Assembly (NCBI GenBank): GCA_038530555.1
Contig: JBCBCN010000004.1
Coordinates: 1-64,000, forward strand
Length of the DNA: 64,000 nt
Direction of reading: 5' to 3'
DNA from: HKCCE3408 sp038530555
GTDB taxonomy: Bacteria; Pseudomonadota; Alphaproteobacteria; Rhodobacterales; Rhodobacteraceae
Shown here: positions 10,954 through 19,634 of the stretch, one piece after another
Position numbering within the stretch: position 1 is the stretch's first letter
How the letters are laid out: each line of letters opens with the position of its first letter
The notes under the pieces: generated by a model
What the model was told of the DNA's origin: nothing
The model's database searches: none
Seen by the model: only the letters and a program-made list of their open reading frames with translations
Made by a program: the position numbers and the translations under genes

Positions 10954-12326
10954 GCCCGGATCACACCCCAGCGCCGACCTCAGACATCAACGTTCTCTTC
11001 GTCGATGATGAGGCCGACCTGCGGGAGGCTGCGGCGCAGAGCCTGATGCTCGCCGATATCGGCGCCGAGATGCTCACGTCGCCCGAGGACGCCCTGGCGC
11101 GGCTTGGCCGCCACGTGCCCGCGATCCTGGTCACCGATATCCGGATGCCGGGCATGGACGGCCTCACGCTGATGGCCCGCGCGCTTGAGATCGATCCCGA
11201 ACTGCCCGTCATCCTGGTCACCGGGCACGGCGATGTCGATCTGGCGGTGCAGGCGATGCGCGACGGCGCCTATGATTTCCTCGAGAAGCCCTACGCCCCC
11301 GCCCGACTGATCGAGAGCGTCCGCCGTGCCTTGGACAAGCGCCGCCTGACGCTGGAAAACCGCTTGCTCAAGCGTGAGATGGTGGGCCAAGACCCGATCG
11401 CGGCACGCCTGACCGGACGCTCCCAAGCGATCACGCAAGTGCGTCAACGCCTGCGCGCCGTGGCCGAGAGCCAGGCCGATGTCCTGATCCATGGCCCTAC
11501 CGGCGCGGGCAAGGAGGTTGCGGCGCGCGCGCTGCACCGCGCCTCATCTCGCGCGGGCGGTCCCTTCGTGCAGATAAACTGCGCGGCCCTGCCCGCCCAT
11601 CTGATCGAAAGCGAGCTTTTTGGCCATGAGGCCGGCGCTTTTCCCGGGGCACAGCGGGCGCGCTACGGCAAGTTTGAGCATGCGCGCGGGGGCATCGTCT
11701 GCCTCGATGAAATCGACAGCCTCGCCCCCGATCTCCAGGCCAAGCTCTTGAGCGCGCTCGAGCATCGACAGATCACGCGCTTGGGCTCAAACGATCCAGT
11801 CGCTCTCGACATAAGGGTGATCGCGACGGCCAAAAGCGATCTGGAACGCGCGGTGGCCCAGGGCAGCTTTCGCGCCGATCTGCTCTACCGGCTCAATGTC
11901 GTCACCCTGGAGATGCCGGGCCTCGCCGCCCGGGCCGAGGATATTCCGGCGCTCTTCTCAACGCTGCTGTCCGAGGCCTGCCACCGCTATTCCCGACCGC
12001 AACCGCCCCTGCCCGGCGCGCTGTTGTCGGCGCTAAGCGCACGCGCCTGGCCCGGCAATGTGCGCGAGCTGCGCAACGCGGCCGAGCGCTATGCCATGGG
12101 TCTTGATCTCGATCTGGGTCCGGGCGTGAGCGAGCCCCAAACCCTCAGCCTGCCTGACGCGATGGCGCGCCACGAAAAGGCGCTGATCGCGGCAGGTCTG
12201 CAGGCCCATGGCGGCTCCCTCAAGGCGACCTACGCCGCCTTAGGGATTTCGCGCAAAGCGCTCTACGAGAAGATGCAGAAATACGGCCTGGCCAAGGCGG
12301 AGTTTGCCGCCGAAGACGAGCGCTGA
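10950..12326 (+). CDS. DctD-like sigma54-dependent response regulator with altered GAFTGA loop
   Basis: The 458-aa product has an N-terminal receiver (phospho-acceptor Asp near residue 63 in VTDIRMPGMDG; Lys in EKPYAP), an AAA+ domain (Walker A GPTGAGKE near 180, Walker B GGIVCLDEID near 252, arginine-rich LLYRLNVVTLEMP) and a C-terminal Fis-type helix-turn-helix (LKATYAALGISRKALYEKM). The loop that contacts sigma54, normally GAFTGA, reads GAFPGA near residue 229: Thr is replaced by Pro. That Thr is central to sigma54 contact in the characterised family, so activity with sigma54 is uncertain. It overlaps the kinase gene by four bases. The TRAP receptor at 12610 is the probable target. Confidence 0.9.
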   Translation: MSPDHTPAPTSDINVLFVDDEADLREAAAQSLMLADIGAEMLTSPEDALARLGRHVPAILVTDIRMPGMDGLTLMARALEIDPELPVILVTGHGDVDLAVQAMRDGAYDFLEKPYAPARLIESVRRALDKRRLTLENRLLKREMVGQDPIAARLTGRSQAITQVRQRLRAVAESQADVLIHGPTGAGKEVAARALHRASSRAGGPFVQINCAALPAHLIESELFGHEAGAFPGAQRARYGKFEHARGGIVCLDEIDSLAPDLQAKLLSALEHRQITRLGSNDPVALDIRVIATAKSDLERAVAQGSFRADLLYRLNVVTLEMPGLAARAEDIPALFSTLLSEACHRYSRPQPPLPGALLSALSARAWPGNVRELRNAAERYAMGLDLDLGPGVSEPQTLSLPDAMARHEKALIAAGLQAHGGSLKATYAALGISRKALYEKMQKYGLAKAEFAAEDER

Positions 12327-12609
12327 GCCCCCCTATCCCACCAATGGGCGGAGGCGGGAACACGTAAAGCATTCATTTGGGCACGGATCGCGCCATCTGG
12401 GCCAGAAGCGCGGGAACTGGGCAAAAAAAGCCGGACAACCCCTTGATCCTGATGTCCGCGTCCTAAACACAAAGGTAACATCGCCCGATTGCGATGCTGG
12501 CCCGACGGAAGAGAGCGCGGGCCTCAAACCGCTGCGTTTTGGGAGGAACGCGCGCGGCCCTTGGCCCATGCCCCTTCCGAGCGACGCAGCCCTCACGGGA
12601 GGTTTCGTG
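12327..12609 (+). other. Leader region of the TAXI receptor gene
   Basis: There is no gene in these 283 bp. A weak sigma54-type candidate lies at 12380-12393: GG then GC 10 nt later, with the -24 side reading GGGCACG but the -12 side GCGC rather than TTGC. The receptor's ribosome-binding site GGGAGG is at about 12597-12602. Confidence 0.35.
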
Positions 12610-13599
12610 ATGAAGACCCTTACTTTGACGGCATCCGTCTTGGCACTTGGCGCCAGCGCGGCCTTCGCCGACGGCCATATCGACCGCACCGGCTGGCCCG
12701 AAAGCTTCACTGTTGGCACGGCAAGCCAGGGCGGCACCTACTTCGCCTATGGCTCGGGCTGGGCCAACCTGGTCGCGGAAGAGCTCGGCCTTTCGGGCGG
12801 CGGCGAAGTGACCGGCGGCCCGATGCAGAACATGGCGCTGGTGCATACCGGCGAGGCCCAGTTCGGCATGACCACCATGGGCCCGGCCTCGGAATCGCTG
12901 CAAGGCACCAACCCGATCGCACCGGGCCTGCAGATGACCAATGCCTGCGCCATGTTCCCGATGTATCAGACGCCCTTCTCGGTCACTGCGCTGAGCTCCT
13001 CGGGCATCGAAAGCATCGCTGACATCCCAGCAGGCGCGCGGATCGGCTTTGGCCCCGCGGGCTCGACCTCCGACACCTACTTCCCGCGTATGATGGAAGA
13101 GCTGGGCGTCGATTTTGAGCGTCGCAACGGTGGCTGGAACGACCTGGGCAGCCAGCTTCAGGACGGCCTACTGGACGTGATCGCCTTCGCCGCCGGTGTG
13201 CCGGTTCCCGCCGTCAGCCAGCTTGAAGTGCAAACCGACGTGAACATCATCGAGTTCACCGAGGATGAGCAGGCCACGATCTTGGGCGCCTTCCCGGTGT
13301 CGAACTTCGCGATCGCGTCGGATACCTACACCACCCTGGAAGCCGACGCGCGTTCGGTCTCGATGTGGAACTTCGCCATCGCCAATTGCGAGCTGCCCGA
13401 CAGCCTCGTCTATTCGGTGGTCGATGTGATCATGTCCGACAATGAGCGGATGGTGAACATCCACCGCGCGGCACGCTCGACCCTGCCCGAGAACTGGGAC
13501 AAGAACGGCGTGCTGATGTGGCACCCGGGCGCGGCCCAGTGGTTCATGGAAAACGCCGGGGCCGAGATCTCCGACGACATGATCCACTCCTCAATGTAA
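12610..13599 (+). CDS. TAXI family TRAP transporter solute-binding protein
   Basis: This is the periplasmic receptor of a TRAP transporter. The 329-aa product has a clear Sec signal peptide (MKTLTLTASVLALGASAAFA, cleavage near 20-21), then the TAXI signature: FTVGTASQGGTYFAYGSGWA, GGPMQNMALVHTGEAQFGMTT, GARIGFGPAGSTSDTYFPRMM. The substrate is not readable from sequence; TAXI systems are often linked to glutamate, 2-oxoglutarate or related acids. The start is at 12610 with GGGAGG upstream; a longer in-frame extension to 12304 overlaps the regulator and lacks support. A strong terminator follows. The matching fused permease is at 15162, beyond an oppositely oriented gene. Confidence 0.95.
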   Translation: MKTLTLTASVLALGASAAFADGHIDRTGWPESFTVGTASQGGTYFAYGSGWANLVAEELGLSGGGEVTGGPMQNMALVHTGEAQFGMTTMGPASESLQGTNPIAPGLQMTNACAMFPMYQTPFSVTALSSSGIESIADIPAGARIGFGPAGSTSDTYFPRMMEELGVDFERRNGGWNDLGSQLQDGLLDVIAFAAGVPVPAVSQLEVQTDVNIIEFTEDEQATILGAFPVSNFAIASDTYTTLEADARSVSMWNFAIANCELPDSLVYSVVDVIMSDNERMVNIHRAARSTLPENWDKNGVLMWHPGAAQWFMENAGAEISDDMIHSSM

Positions 13600-13645
13600 G
13601 CGCCCGGATTTAGGCCTTTCGACGTGCACCACGCACCAAATACCA

Positions 13646-13692
13646 AAACCGCCCGGGATATCCCGGGCGGTTTCTATTTTTTAGTTTTTTTT
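13646..13692 (+). terminator. Strong rho-independent terminator, possibly bidirectional
   Basis: A perfect palindrome (CCGCCCGGGAT / ATCCCGGGCGG, 13649-13670) is followed by a T-rich tail (13671-13692). On the other strand it is followed by four T. It sits between the convergent TAXI receptor and PPC genes and should end both transcripts. Confidence 0.92.
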
Positions 13693-13719
13693 CAGCCCAC
13701 TATAAGTCGATCTTCACAC

Positions 13720-15012
13720 TCACTGAGCGGGCACGAACCGTTGCAAAGACACGCGGATCACGCCGGTATAGCTGCTGGAATACTGCGTCACGCCCAGGGT
13801 GTAGCTGCCCGGGTCGAGGCGCGTGACGATCTGGCTGTCGAGGCTGCCATTGGCGTCATCGTTCCAGGCGATCTCCCGGCCTACACTGTCAAACAGCGTA
13901 ATCACCGGATCGCTGTCGGTCACTTCGATCGCATCGATCATGGCCAGGCCGCTTTCAGGTACGCTGAAGGAGTAGTAGACAGCGCGCCCACCGACCGGCT
14001 GATCCATCACAAGCTGTGTCGACAGCGCGCCCAGATCGGTGATCGGATAGCCCGAGCCCGGCGGCGGCGGCAGATCGCCCATCGCATACATATCGAACAT
14101 CGCCTGCTGCGGGTCATAGCCCGCGATGCTCAGCGAGATCGGCTCTTGCTGATTGCTCAACGCGCGCATGCCAACGCAATAGGTGCCCGCGGCCAGCGGC
14201 TCGGTGAAATCAATCCGCGCGTTGAGCGAGTTGAAATCGTCGTTCTCGGCCACAAGCTGCCCGTTGCTGTCGAAGACGTAGATATACGGGTCGGCGAACT
14301 CATTGTCGGCCCGAATGGTCAGCGGCTGGGGCGTGCTCAAAGTAAAGCGGTAATAGGGCGCAGCCGAGGCCGAGGCGGTTTGCGTCACGCCAGATCCGGC
14401 CAAGAGCGCGTCGAGCGGGCCATTGCCAAGCAACGTGGCGGGCGTGTCCGGAGTGCAGGTGTCGATGCCTGCGAAAAAGCCCGTGCCGCCATCGATGCCG
14501 CCGGTGATCGTGTCGAACTCAGTGCGTGCAATGCGGATATCGGCCACCACGGCCCCGCCGCCAAAGCCACGCGTGAGCATGCAATACTGCCCGGTATCGA
14601 GGAAGGTCTCGGCCTGGCTGGCCAGGTTCCCGCCCCCGTCATCATCGGTCAACAGCAGGTTGCCCGAGGCGTCATAGAGCTCAAGGACCGTGTCACCGCC
14701 GAAATCCGGCAGGGCCTCGACGCGGATCTGACCCGGGGTGGAGACGCTGAAATAGGTGATCACATTGCCGCTCGGCGGCACGGTCAGACCGCTTTGATCG
14801 AGGGGACCCGCGGCTGCGGACACGTCCGAGCTTGCCGCGTCACCGCCGATCCAGGCGCCATTGCCAAGCCCTGCGCAAAGCTCCTGCGCCGCCGCCGGTC
14901 CGGCCAGCGCGCTCATTGCCACAGCGCCGAGAAGCGCGCCGCGCAACGTCCGTTTGCCGGCACCTCTGGGGGCTCTTGGGCCGCCGCCATCTCGGTCGAT
15001 TTGAAAACTCAT
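13720..15012 (-). CDS. Secreted protein with three PPC-type beta-sandwich repeats
   Basis: The 430-aa product begins with a long basic n-region and a signal peptide ending ALAGPAAAQ (cleavage near 43). It contains three repeats of about 90-110 residues, each with an ITYFSVS/YYRFTLS/YYSFSVP strand, a D-x-x-L/I-x-L-[FY]-D motif and a GQYC/GTYC/GSYT strand. This matches bacterial pre-peptidase C-terminal (PPC) domains, which accompany secreted enzymes; no catalytic domain is present. Paired cysteines suggest disulfides. GGAGGTGAGCGT gives a strong start at 15012. It lies on the opposite strand between the two genes of one TRAP system. Substrate or partner is unknown. Confidence 0.85.
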   Translation of the reverse strand: MSFQIDRDGGGPRAPRGAGKRTLRGALLGAVAMSALAGPAAAQELCAGLGNGAWIGGDAASSDVSAAAGPLDQSGLTVPPSGNVITYFSVSTPGQIRVEALPDFGGDTVLELYDASGNLLLTDDDGGGNLASQAETFLDTGQYCMLTRGFGGGAVVADIRIARTEFDTITGGIDGGTGFFAGIDTCTPDTPATLLGNGPLDALLAGSGVTQTASASAAPYYRFTLSTPQPLTIRADNEFADPYIYVFDSNGQLVAENDDFNSLNARIDFTEPLAAGTYCVGMRALSNQQEPISLSIAGYDPQQAMFDMYAMGDLPPPPGSGYPITDLGALSTQLVMDQPVGGRAVYYSFSVPESGLAMIDAIEVTDSDPVITLFDSVGREIAWNDDANGSLDSQIVTRLDPGSYTLGVTQYSSSYTGVIRVSLQRFVPAQ

Positions 15013-15161
15013 ACGCTCACCTCCGCGTTCGATCTTGGGTTGTATCCCCCGGGCGTAAGCATAACAGGGCCGCGCGCTAAGATGCCAGACAAATGGCCCG
15101 CCGCCGTAATTCCAGGGCACGGCGCGTTCCAGCGCAGGCCTCAAGCAAGGATCCGTCAGTC

Positions 15162-17798
15162 ATGACCAACACCACCAGCCCCGACGCCCCGAAGACGGAT
15201 CTGACCGAAGCCAAAGACCCGACCGCTGAGGGTCCGGTTCTGGCCGAAGGCGTCGACGACGAACCGGTCGAAAGCAATCGGCGGCTTTTTGGCGGGCGGC
15301 TCTATCTGATCATGGCGGCGATCGCGACGATCTATGCGGGCTTTCACATGCTCGCGCTCAATGGCGTCTCGATCAGCGGCATGATCGCCGCCCCCGCCAG
15401 CATCGAGGCGCGGCTGGCCGACCGGACGGCGAGCGCGGCCTTCGACGACCTACGGACCGCGATTGGCCCGGCGGGAGAGGCCTTTGAGGGCAATTCGAAC
15501 AGGCGTCTGCTGGCCCTGGCCGAGGAAACAGCCGCCGCCTCTGACGCCGCGACCGCCGCCACTATCACCGAGGCGAGCGACGCGCTAGAGGCCGCAAATG
15601 AGGCCGCGCGCGACGCACAAGGGGAGGCCCGCGCGATAAGGCGCGCCTGGTCCGAGCGCTTGTTCTTCCTGCCGAGCTTCCCGGTTGAGACGATCAATTT
15701 CCGCATCGTGCATATCGCGGGCGCTTTGGCGCTTGGCTTTTTGCTGTTCTCCGCGCGCACCTTTTCGACCGCCACGCCACCGGGCGGCGCGGCCTTCGCG
15801 GCGGCCGGTCCGACACGAAGCTCGCCCGTGTCGCTTTCGGTCCTTGTGCTTCTGATCCCGGCGGCGATCGCGCTTTGGACCTCGCTGGCCTTTGTGTCGT
15901 TTCTTAATTCAGGCCAGGGGGCTGAAGTGGGCGGGGTGACGATCTGGATGTCGCTGCCTGAGGGGCACCCCCGGCTCGAACCCTTCCCGGCCTATACCGG
16001 GATCTATGAGCAAGAGATCTGGTGGTACGGCCTGCCGCTTTTGATCGCTACATTCGGCGCGATCCTTGCAGGCTGGTTCGAGCGCGGCACGCGGGAAAGC
16101 GTGGCCATGTCCGATTTGGTTCTGGCCGTCGTCTCGGTCGCCGTCGCGATCTATCTCATCACCATCTATTCGACTGCGGGCCGCAACGCGGTCGGCACAG
16201 CAGAGGTGCCCATCGGCGTGGCCTTCGCGGCCACCGCAGGCTCGGCGATGATCCTCGAGCTGACGCGCCGCGTCGCGGGCCTGGCCCTCGTGATCATCAC
16301 GGCCGTCTTCCTGACCTATACCTTCACGGCGCATCTGCTACCGGGCATCTTGGCCGTGCAGACGCCCTATACTTGGCAGCGGTTTTTCGGCTTCGTCTAT
16401 ACCGATGCCGGGATCCTCGGGCCCACGACCGCGGTCTCCTCGACCTATATCATCCTCTTCATCATCTTCGCGGCCTTCCTGCAGGCCTCGAAGGTCGGCG
16501 ACTACTTCGTCAATTTCGCCTTCGCCGCCGCTGGGCGGGCGCGCGGCGGTCCCGCCAAAGTGGCGATCTTTGCCTCAGGTCTCATGGGCATGATCAACGG
16601 CACCTCAGCGGGCAACGTGGTGGCGACCGGCTCGCTCACCATCCCGCTGATGAAGAAGGTCGGCTATTCCAAGAAAACCTCCGGCGCGGTCGAGGCCGCC
16701 GCCTCCACCGGGGGGCAGATCATGCCGCCCATCATGGGCGCGGGCGCCTTCATCATGGCCGAGGTCACGGGCATCCCCTACCAGGAGATCGCCATCGCCG
16801 CGATCATCCCCGCCGTCCTCTATTTCACATCGATCTATTTCATGGTCGATTTCGAGGCGGCCAAACTGGGCATGCGCGGTATGCGCGAAGATGAGTTGCC
16901 GAAATTCCGCGATATGGCCCGGCGCGTTTTCCTGTTTCTGCCCATCATTATCCTAATCGTCGCGCTCTTCATGGGCTATTCGGTGATCCGAGCGGGCACG
17001 CTGGCCACGGTCTGCGCGGCGGTGGTCTCCTGGCTGACGCCATACCGGATGGGGCCGCGCTCGATCATCAAGGCCTTCGAGCTTGCGGGCATCATGTCGA
17101 TCCAGATCATCGCCGTCTGCGCCTGCGCGGGCATCATCGTGGGCGTGATCTCGATCACCGGGGTCGGCGCGCGGTTCTCAGCGGTGCTTTTGGATCTGGC
17201 GGGGGTGAGCCAGCTTCTGGCGCTGTTTTTCGCCATGTGCATCGCGATCCTGCTTGGCATGGGCATGCCGACGACAGCGGCCTATGCCGTGGCCGCCTCG
17301 GTCGTGGCACCCGGTCTGGTCGATCTGGGCATCCCGCAGCTGACGGCGCATTTCTTCGTCTTCTACTTCGCCGTGGTCTCGGCCATCACGCCGCCCGTGG
17401 CCCTGGCCAGTTACGCCGCCGCGGGGATCTCCGGCGCCAATCCTATGGCCACCTCGGTTGACAGCTTCCGCATCGGGATCGCGGCCTTCATCGTGCCGTT
17501 CATGTTCTTCTACAATTCCGCCCTGCTCTTTGACGGCACCGCGTTGGAGATCACTCGGGCGGGTGTGACGGCAATCTTTGGCGTGTTTCTTTTGAGCTCA
17601 GGCGTGCAAGGATGGTTCATCGGGGCGCGGGCGGCCTGGTTCCTACGGGCGGCCCTGATCGCCGCGGCGCTCTTCATGATCGAGGGCGGTTGGGTCAGCG
17701 ATCTGATCGGGCTGGGCGTGGCAGGGGCGTCGGTTTTCGTTCAGCGGGTGATCCGACCGAGCCCAGATGCGTCGATCTCCGTGCGAGGGGCGGATTAA
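15162..17798 (+). CDS. TRAP transporter fused permease (DctQM type, TAXI family)
   Basis: The 878-aa inner-membrane protein carries the small 4-TM and large 12-TM TRAP subunits in one chain. After an acidic N-terminus, an Ala/Glu-rich coiled region (about 85-165) sits between TM1 and TM2. The large-subunit core has ASKVGDYFVNFAFAAAGRARGGPAKVAIFASGLMGMINGTSAGNVV, and GGQIMPPIMGAGAFIMAEVTGIPY, typical of the family. It works with a TAXI receptor; the receptor at 12610 is the obvious partner although separated by the PPC gene. The start at 15162 follows AAGGATCC; the longer frame from 15093 lacks support. A hairpin plus conserved element follows directly downstream (17803). Confidence 0.95.
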   Translation: MTNTTSPDAPKTDLTEAKDPTAEGPVLAEGVDDEPVESNRRLFGGRLYLIMAAIATIYAGFHMLALNGVSISGMIAAPASIEARLADRTASAAFDDLRTAIGPAGEAFEGNSNRRLLALAEETAAASDAATAATITEASDALEAANEAARDAQGEARAIRRAWSERLFFLPSFPVETINFRIVHIAGALALGFLLFSARTFSTATPPGGAAFAAAGPTRSSPVSLSVLVLLIPAAIALWTSLAFVSFLNSGQGAEVGGVTIWMSLPEGHPRLEPFPAYTGIYEQEIWWYGLPLLIATFGAILAGWFERGTRESVAMSDLVLAVVSVAVAIYLITIYSTAGRNAVGTAEVPIGVAFAATAGSAMILELTRRVAGLALVIITAVFLTYTFTAHLLPGILAVQTPYTWQRFFGFVYTDAGILGPTTAVSSTYIILFIIFAAFLQASKVGDYFVNFAFAAAGRARGGPAKVAIFASGLMGMINGTSAGNVVATGSLTIPLMKKVGYSKKTSGAVEAAASTGGQIMPPIMGAGAFIMAEVTGIPYQEIAIAAIIPAVLYFTSIYFMVDFEAAKLGMRGMREDELPKFRDMARRVFLFLPIIILIVALFMGYSVIRAGTLATVCAAVVSWLTPYRMGPRSIIKAFELAGIMSIQIIAVCACAGIIVGVISITGVGARFSAVLLDLAGVSQLLALFFAMCIAILLGMGMPTTAAYAVAASVVAPGLVDLGIPQLTAHFFVFYFAVVSAITPPVALASYAAAGISGANPMATSVDSFRIGIAAFIVPFMFFYNSALLFDGTALEITRAGVTAIFGVFLLSSGVQGWFIGARAAWFLRAALIAAALFMIEGGWVSDLIGLGVAGASVFVQRVIRPSPDASISVRGAD

Positions 17799-17802
17799 GG
17801 GA

Positions 17803-17853
17803 GCGAGAGGCGCTGCCTCTCGCGCTCTCCAGAGTATTTTGGGAAAAATGAAG
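17803..17853 (+). repeat. Dispersed hairpin-plus-core element, copy 1
   Basis: A 9-bp stem GCGAGAGGC / GCCTCTCGC (17803-17811, 17815-17823, 3-nt loop) is followed by the core GAGTATTTTGGG then AAAAATGAAG (17832-17853). It starts 4 bp after the TRAP permease stop and could act as its terminator. The same core recurs at 19613, 27059, 34192, 51353 and 56723. Confidence 0.85.
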
Positions 17854-17929
17854 ATGCCTTCGGGACCGTGGGAGCGCGGTCTTTGCGGCAGGATTTGCAG
17901 GGCGAACCGGCCCAAGTTAAGCCTTTGCC

Positions 17930-19096
17930 ATGCAGCGCCTGAGCCAGAGCCCCAGCGACGACGCCTTTCTGCAGGATCCCTATCCCTTCTATGCGCGCGC
18001 CCGAAGCCTCGGACCGCTGTTTTTCTGGGAGGATTACGGCCTGACGGTGATCAGCCACTACGCCGAGGTCAACGCACTGCTGCGCGACCGCCGGCTCGGA
18101 CGCCAACCGCCCACGCCGCCAAGCTCGCCTGCGGACCTGGCACCGTTTTACGCCGTCGAGGCGCATTCCCTCCTTGAGCTGGAGCCACCCAGCCACACGC
18201 GTTTGCGACGCCTCGTGCTGCACGCCTTCACCAGGCGGCGCGTGGGCGCCATGGGCCCGGAGATCGAGGCTTTGTGCCACGCCCATATCGACGCCTTCCC
18301 GGACGGTCCGTTCGACCTGATCACCGCCTATGCCAAGCCGATCCCCGCCTTGATCATCGCGCGACTTCTGGGTGTGCCCGATGACCGGGCGCCGGATTTG
18401 CTCGAGTGGTCCAATGCCATGGTCAAGATGTATCAGGCCGGGCGAAACGCCGAGGATGAGGCGGCAGCGATCCAAGCGACGCGAGATTTCGTCGCCTATC
18501 TCGACACCCTGATCGACGCGCGTCGCACAGCACCTCGCGATGACCTCTTGAGCGAGATGATCGCCGCCGAAGAAGAGGGCGAACGCCTCAGCCGGGCGGA
18601 GATGATCTCGACGGCGATCCTGCTGCTCAATGCGGGTCACGAGGCGACCGTGCACACGCTCGGCAACGGAGTGCGGCTGCTTTTGAAGACGGGGCACAAG
18701 CCGACCGGCGATGTGGCAGGCCTGGTCGAGGAAATCCTGCGCTACGACCCGCCGCTGCATATGTTCACCCGCCATGTCTATGAGGAGGTCGAGGTGGGCG
18801 GTTTAACCCTGCGCCCGGGTCAGCAAGTGGGCCTCCTTCTTGGGGCGGCGGGGCGCGATAGCCAAATCTATAAGGAGGCGGAGCGCTTTCAGCCGGACCG
18901 CTTTGGCGCCAAGACAAGCCTGGCCTTCGGCGCAGGGCTTCACTTTTGCCTCGGTGTGACTCTCGCTCGGCTCGAGCTCGAGATCTCACTGCGGGTGCTG
19001 TTTCACCGCTGTCCCAATCTGCGCCTCGCCGGAACGCCGCGCTTTGCCGATATCTACCATTTTCACGGGCTCGAGAGCCTTTGGGTGGAGACCTGA
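17930..19096 (+). CDS. Cytochrome P450, soluble bacterial type
   Basis: The 388-aa monooxygenase has no membrane anchor. The family landmarks are present: LELEPPSHTRLRRLV (helix C), the oxygen-activation helix I segment LLLNAGHEATVHTLGNG, the ExxR motif VEEILRYDPP, and the heme-binding loop FGAGLHFCLG with the cysteine ligand near residue 340. In helix I the usual A-G-x-E-T reads A-G-H-E-A-T, as in many CYP107/CYP126-like enzymes. No ferredoxin or reductase gene is adjacent, so electron partners must come from elsewhere. The substrate cannot be predicted. There is no obvious ribosome-binding site at 17930; an upstream start is possible. Confidence 0.95.
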   Translation: MQRLSQSPSDDAFLQDPYPFYARARSLGPLFFWEDYGLTVISHYAEVNALLRDRRLGRQPPTPPSSPADLAPFYAVEAHSLLELEPPSHTRLRRLVLHAFTRRRVGAMGPEIEALCHAHIDAFPDGPFDLITAYAKPIPALIIARLLGVPDDRAPDLLEWSNAMVKMYQAGRNAEDEAAAIQATRDFVAYLDTLIDARRTAPRDDLLSEMIAAEEEGERLSRAEMISTAILLLNAGHEATVHTLGNGVRLLLKTGHKPTGDVAGLVEEILRYDPPLHMFTRHVYEEVEVGGLTLRPGQQVGLLLGAAGRDSQIYKEAERFQPDRFGAKTSLAFGAGLHFCLGVTLARLELEISLRVLFHRCPNLRLAGTPRFADIYHFHGLESLWVET

Positions 19097-19245
19097 GCCC
19101 CCACGCCACTTCGCCGTAGCGGTGTGCCCTGGATCCCACGGCGCGGATCTGCCTTAGCCCTCGGTCGAATTGACTATGGCTTTCCCGGTCCCACTCGGGC
19201 TCCATGGCTCCGTTATCCAAGCCATCCGGACCTCTGGAGGATAGG

Positions 19246-19590
19246 ATGCGGCTGCCAGCCTGCCTTTTAACCGCTGCCCTCATGGCCGCCTGCAACCCGC
19301 TGAGCGTGATCGAGCCGCCGCGCGAGCAGGTGATGGTCGACGGCTTTGTCATCCAATTGACCACCGACGCCTTCCGGCCTGAACCGATTTTTGTGGAACA
19401 TCTGGGCAGCTCTGACCCCTTGCGCGACGCGGCCCATTTCTCCCGCCACCGCGCCGCCGTGGCCTTTGTCACCGGCTGCGATCTCAGCGCCGTGACGGTC
19501 GAGGACGACCTAGAGACGGGGCTGAGCATCTATCTCATGCCGCTCGCGCCCTGCGCGCCCGATGCCGGGATGGCGGCGACGCTAAGCTGA
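19246..19590 (+). CDS. Small putative lipoprotein, function unknown
   Basis: The 114-aa product starts MRLPACLLTAALMAAC, with the lipobox L-M-A-A-C (Cys at residue 16), so it should be lipidated and anchored in the envelope. The mature part has two more cysteines (GCDLS, APCAPD) that may pair. GGAGGATAGG precedes the ATG at 19246, making this start firm; the longer frame from 19204 is not needed. No domain is recognised. It lies between the P450 and VOC genes on the same strand. Confidence 0.8.
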   Translation: MRLPACLLTAALMAACNPLSVIEPPREQVMVDGFVIQLTTDAFRPEPIFVEHLGSSDPLRDAAHFSRHRAAVAFVTGCDLSAVTVEDDLETGLSIYLMPLAPCAPDAGMAATLS

Positions 19591-19612
19591 GCCCGGGCGC
19601 AGCCTTGGAGGT

Positions 19613-19634
19613 GAGTATTTGGAAAAAAGTGAAG
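19613..19634 (+). repeat. Dispersed core element, copy 2 (at the VOC start codon)
   Basis: GAGTATTTGG then AAAAAAGTGAAG, a 22-nt variant of the core seen at 17832 and elsewhere. No hairpin is evident before it. Here the element overlaps the ribosome-binding site and TTG start of the VOC gene at 19619. Confidence 0.65.

Noticed and set aside
12380..12393. Sigma54 promoter for the TAXI receptor
   Set aside because: GG and GC have the right 10-nt spacing and GGGCACG is a fair -24, but the -12 element GCGC is poor and such partial matches are common in GC-rich DNA; kept only as a weak candidate.
13624..15165. Plus-strand open frame of 513 aa across the PPC gene
   Set aside because: It starts upstream of the terminator hairpin and runs antisense through a gene with a clear signal peptide and strong ribosome-binding site.
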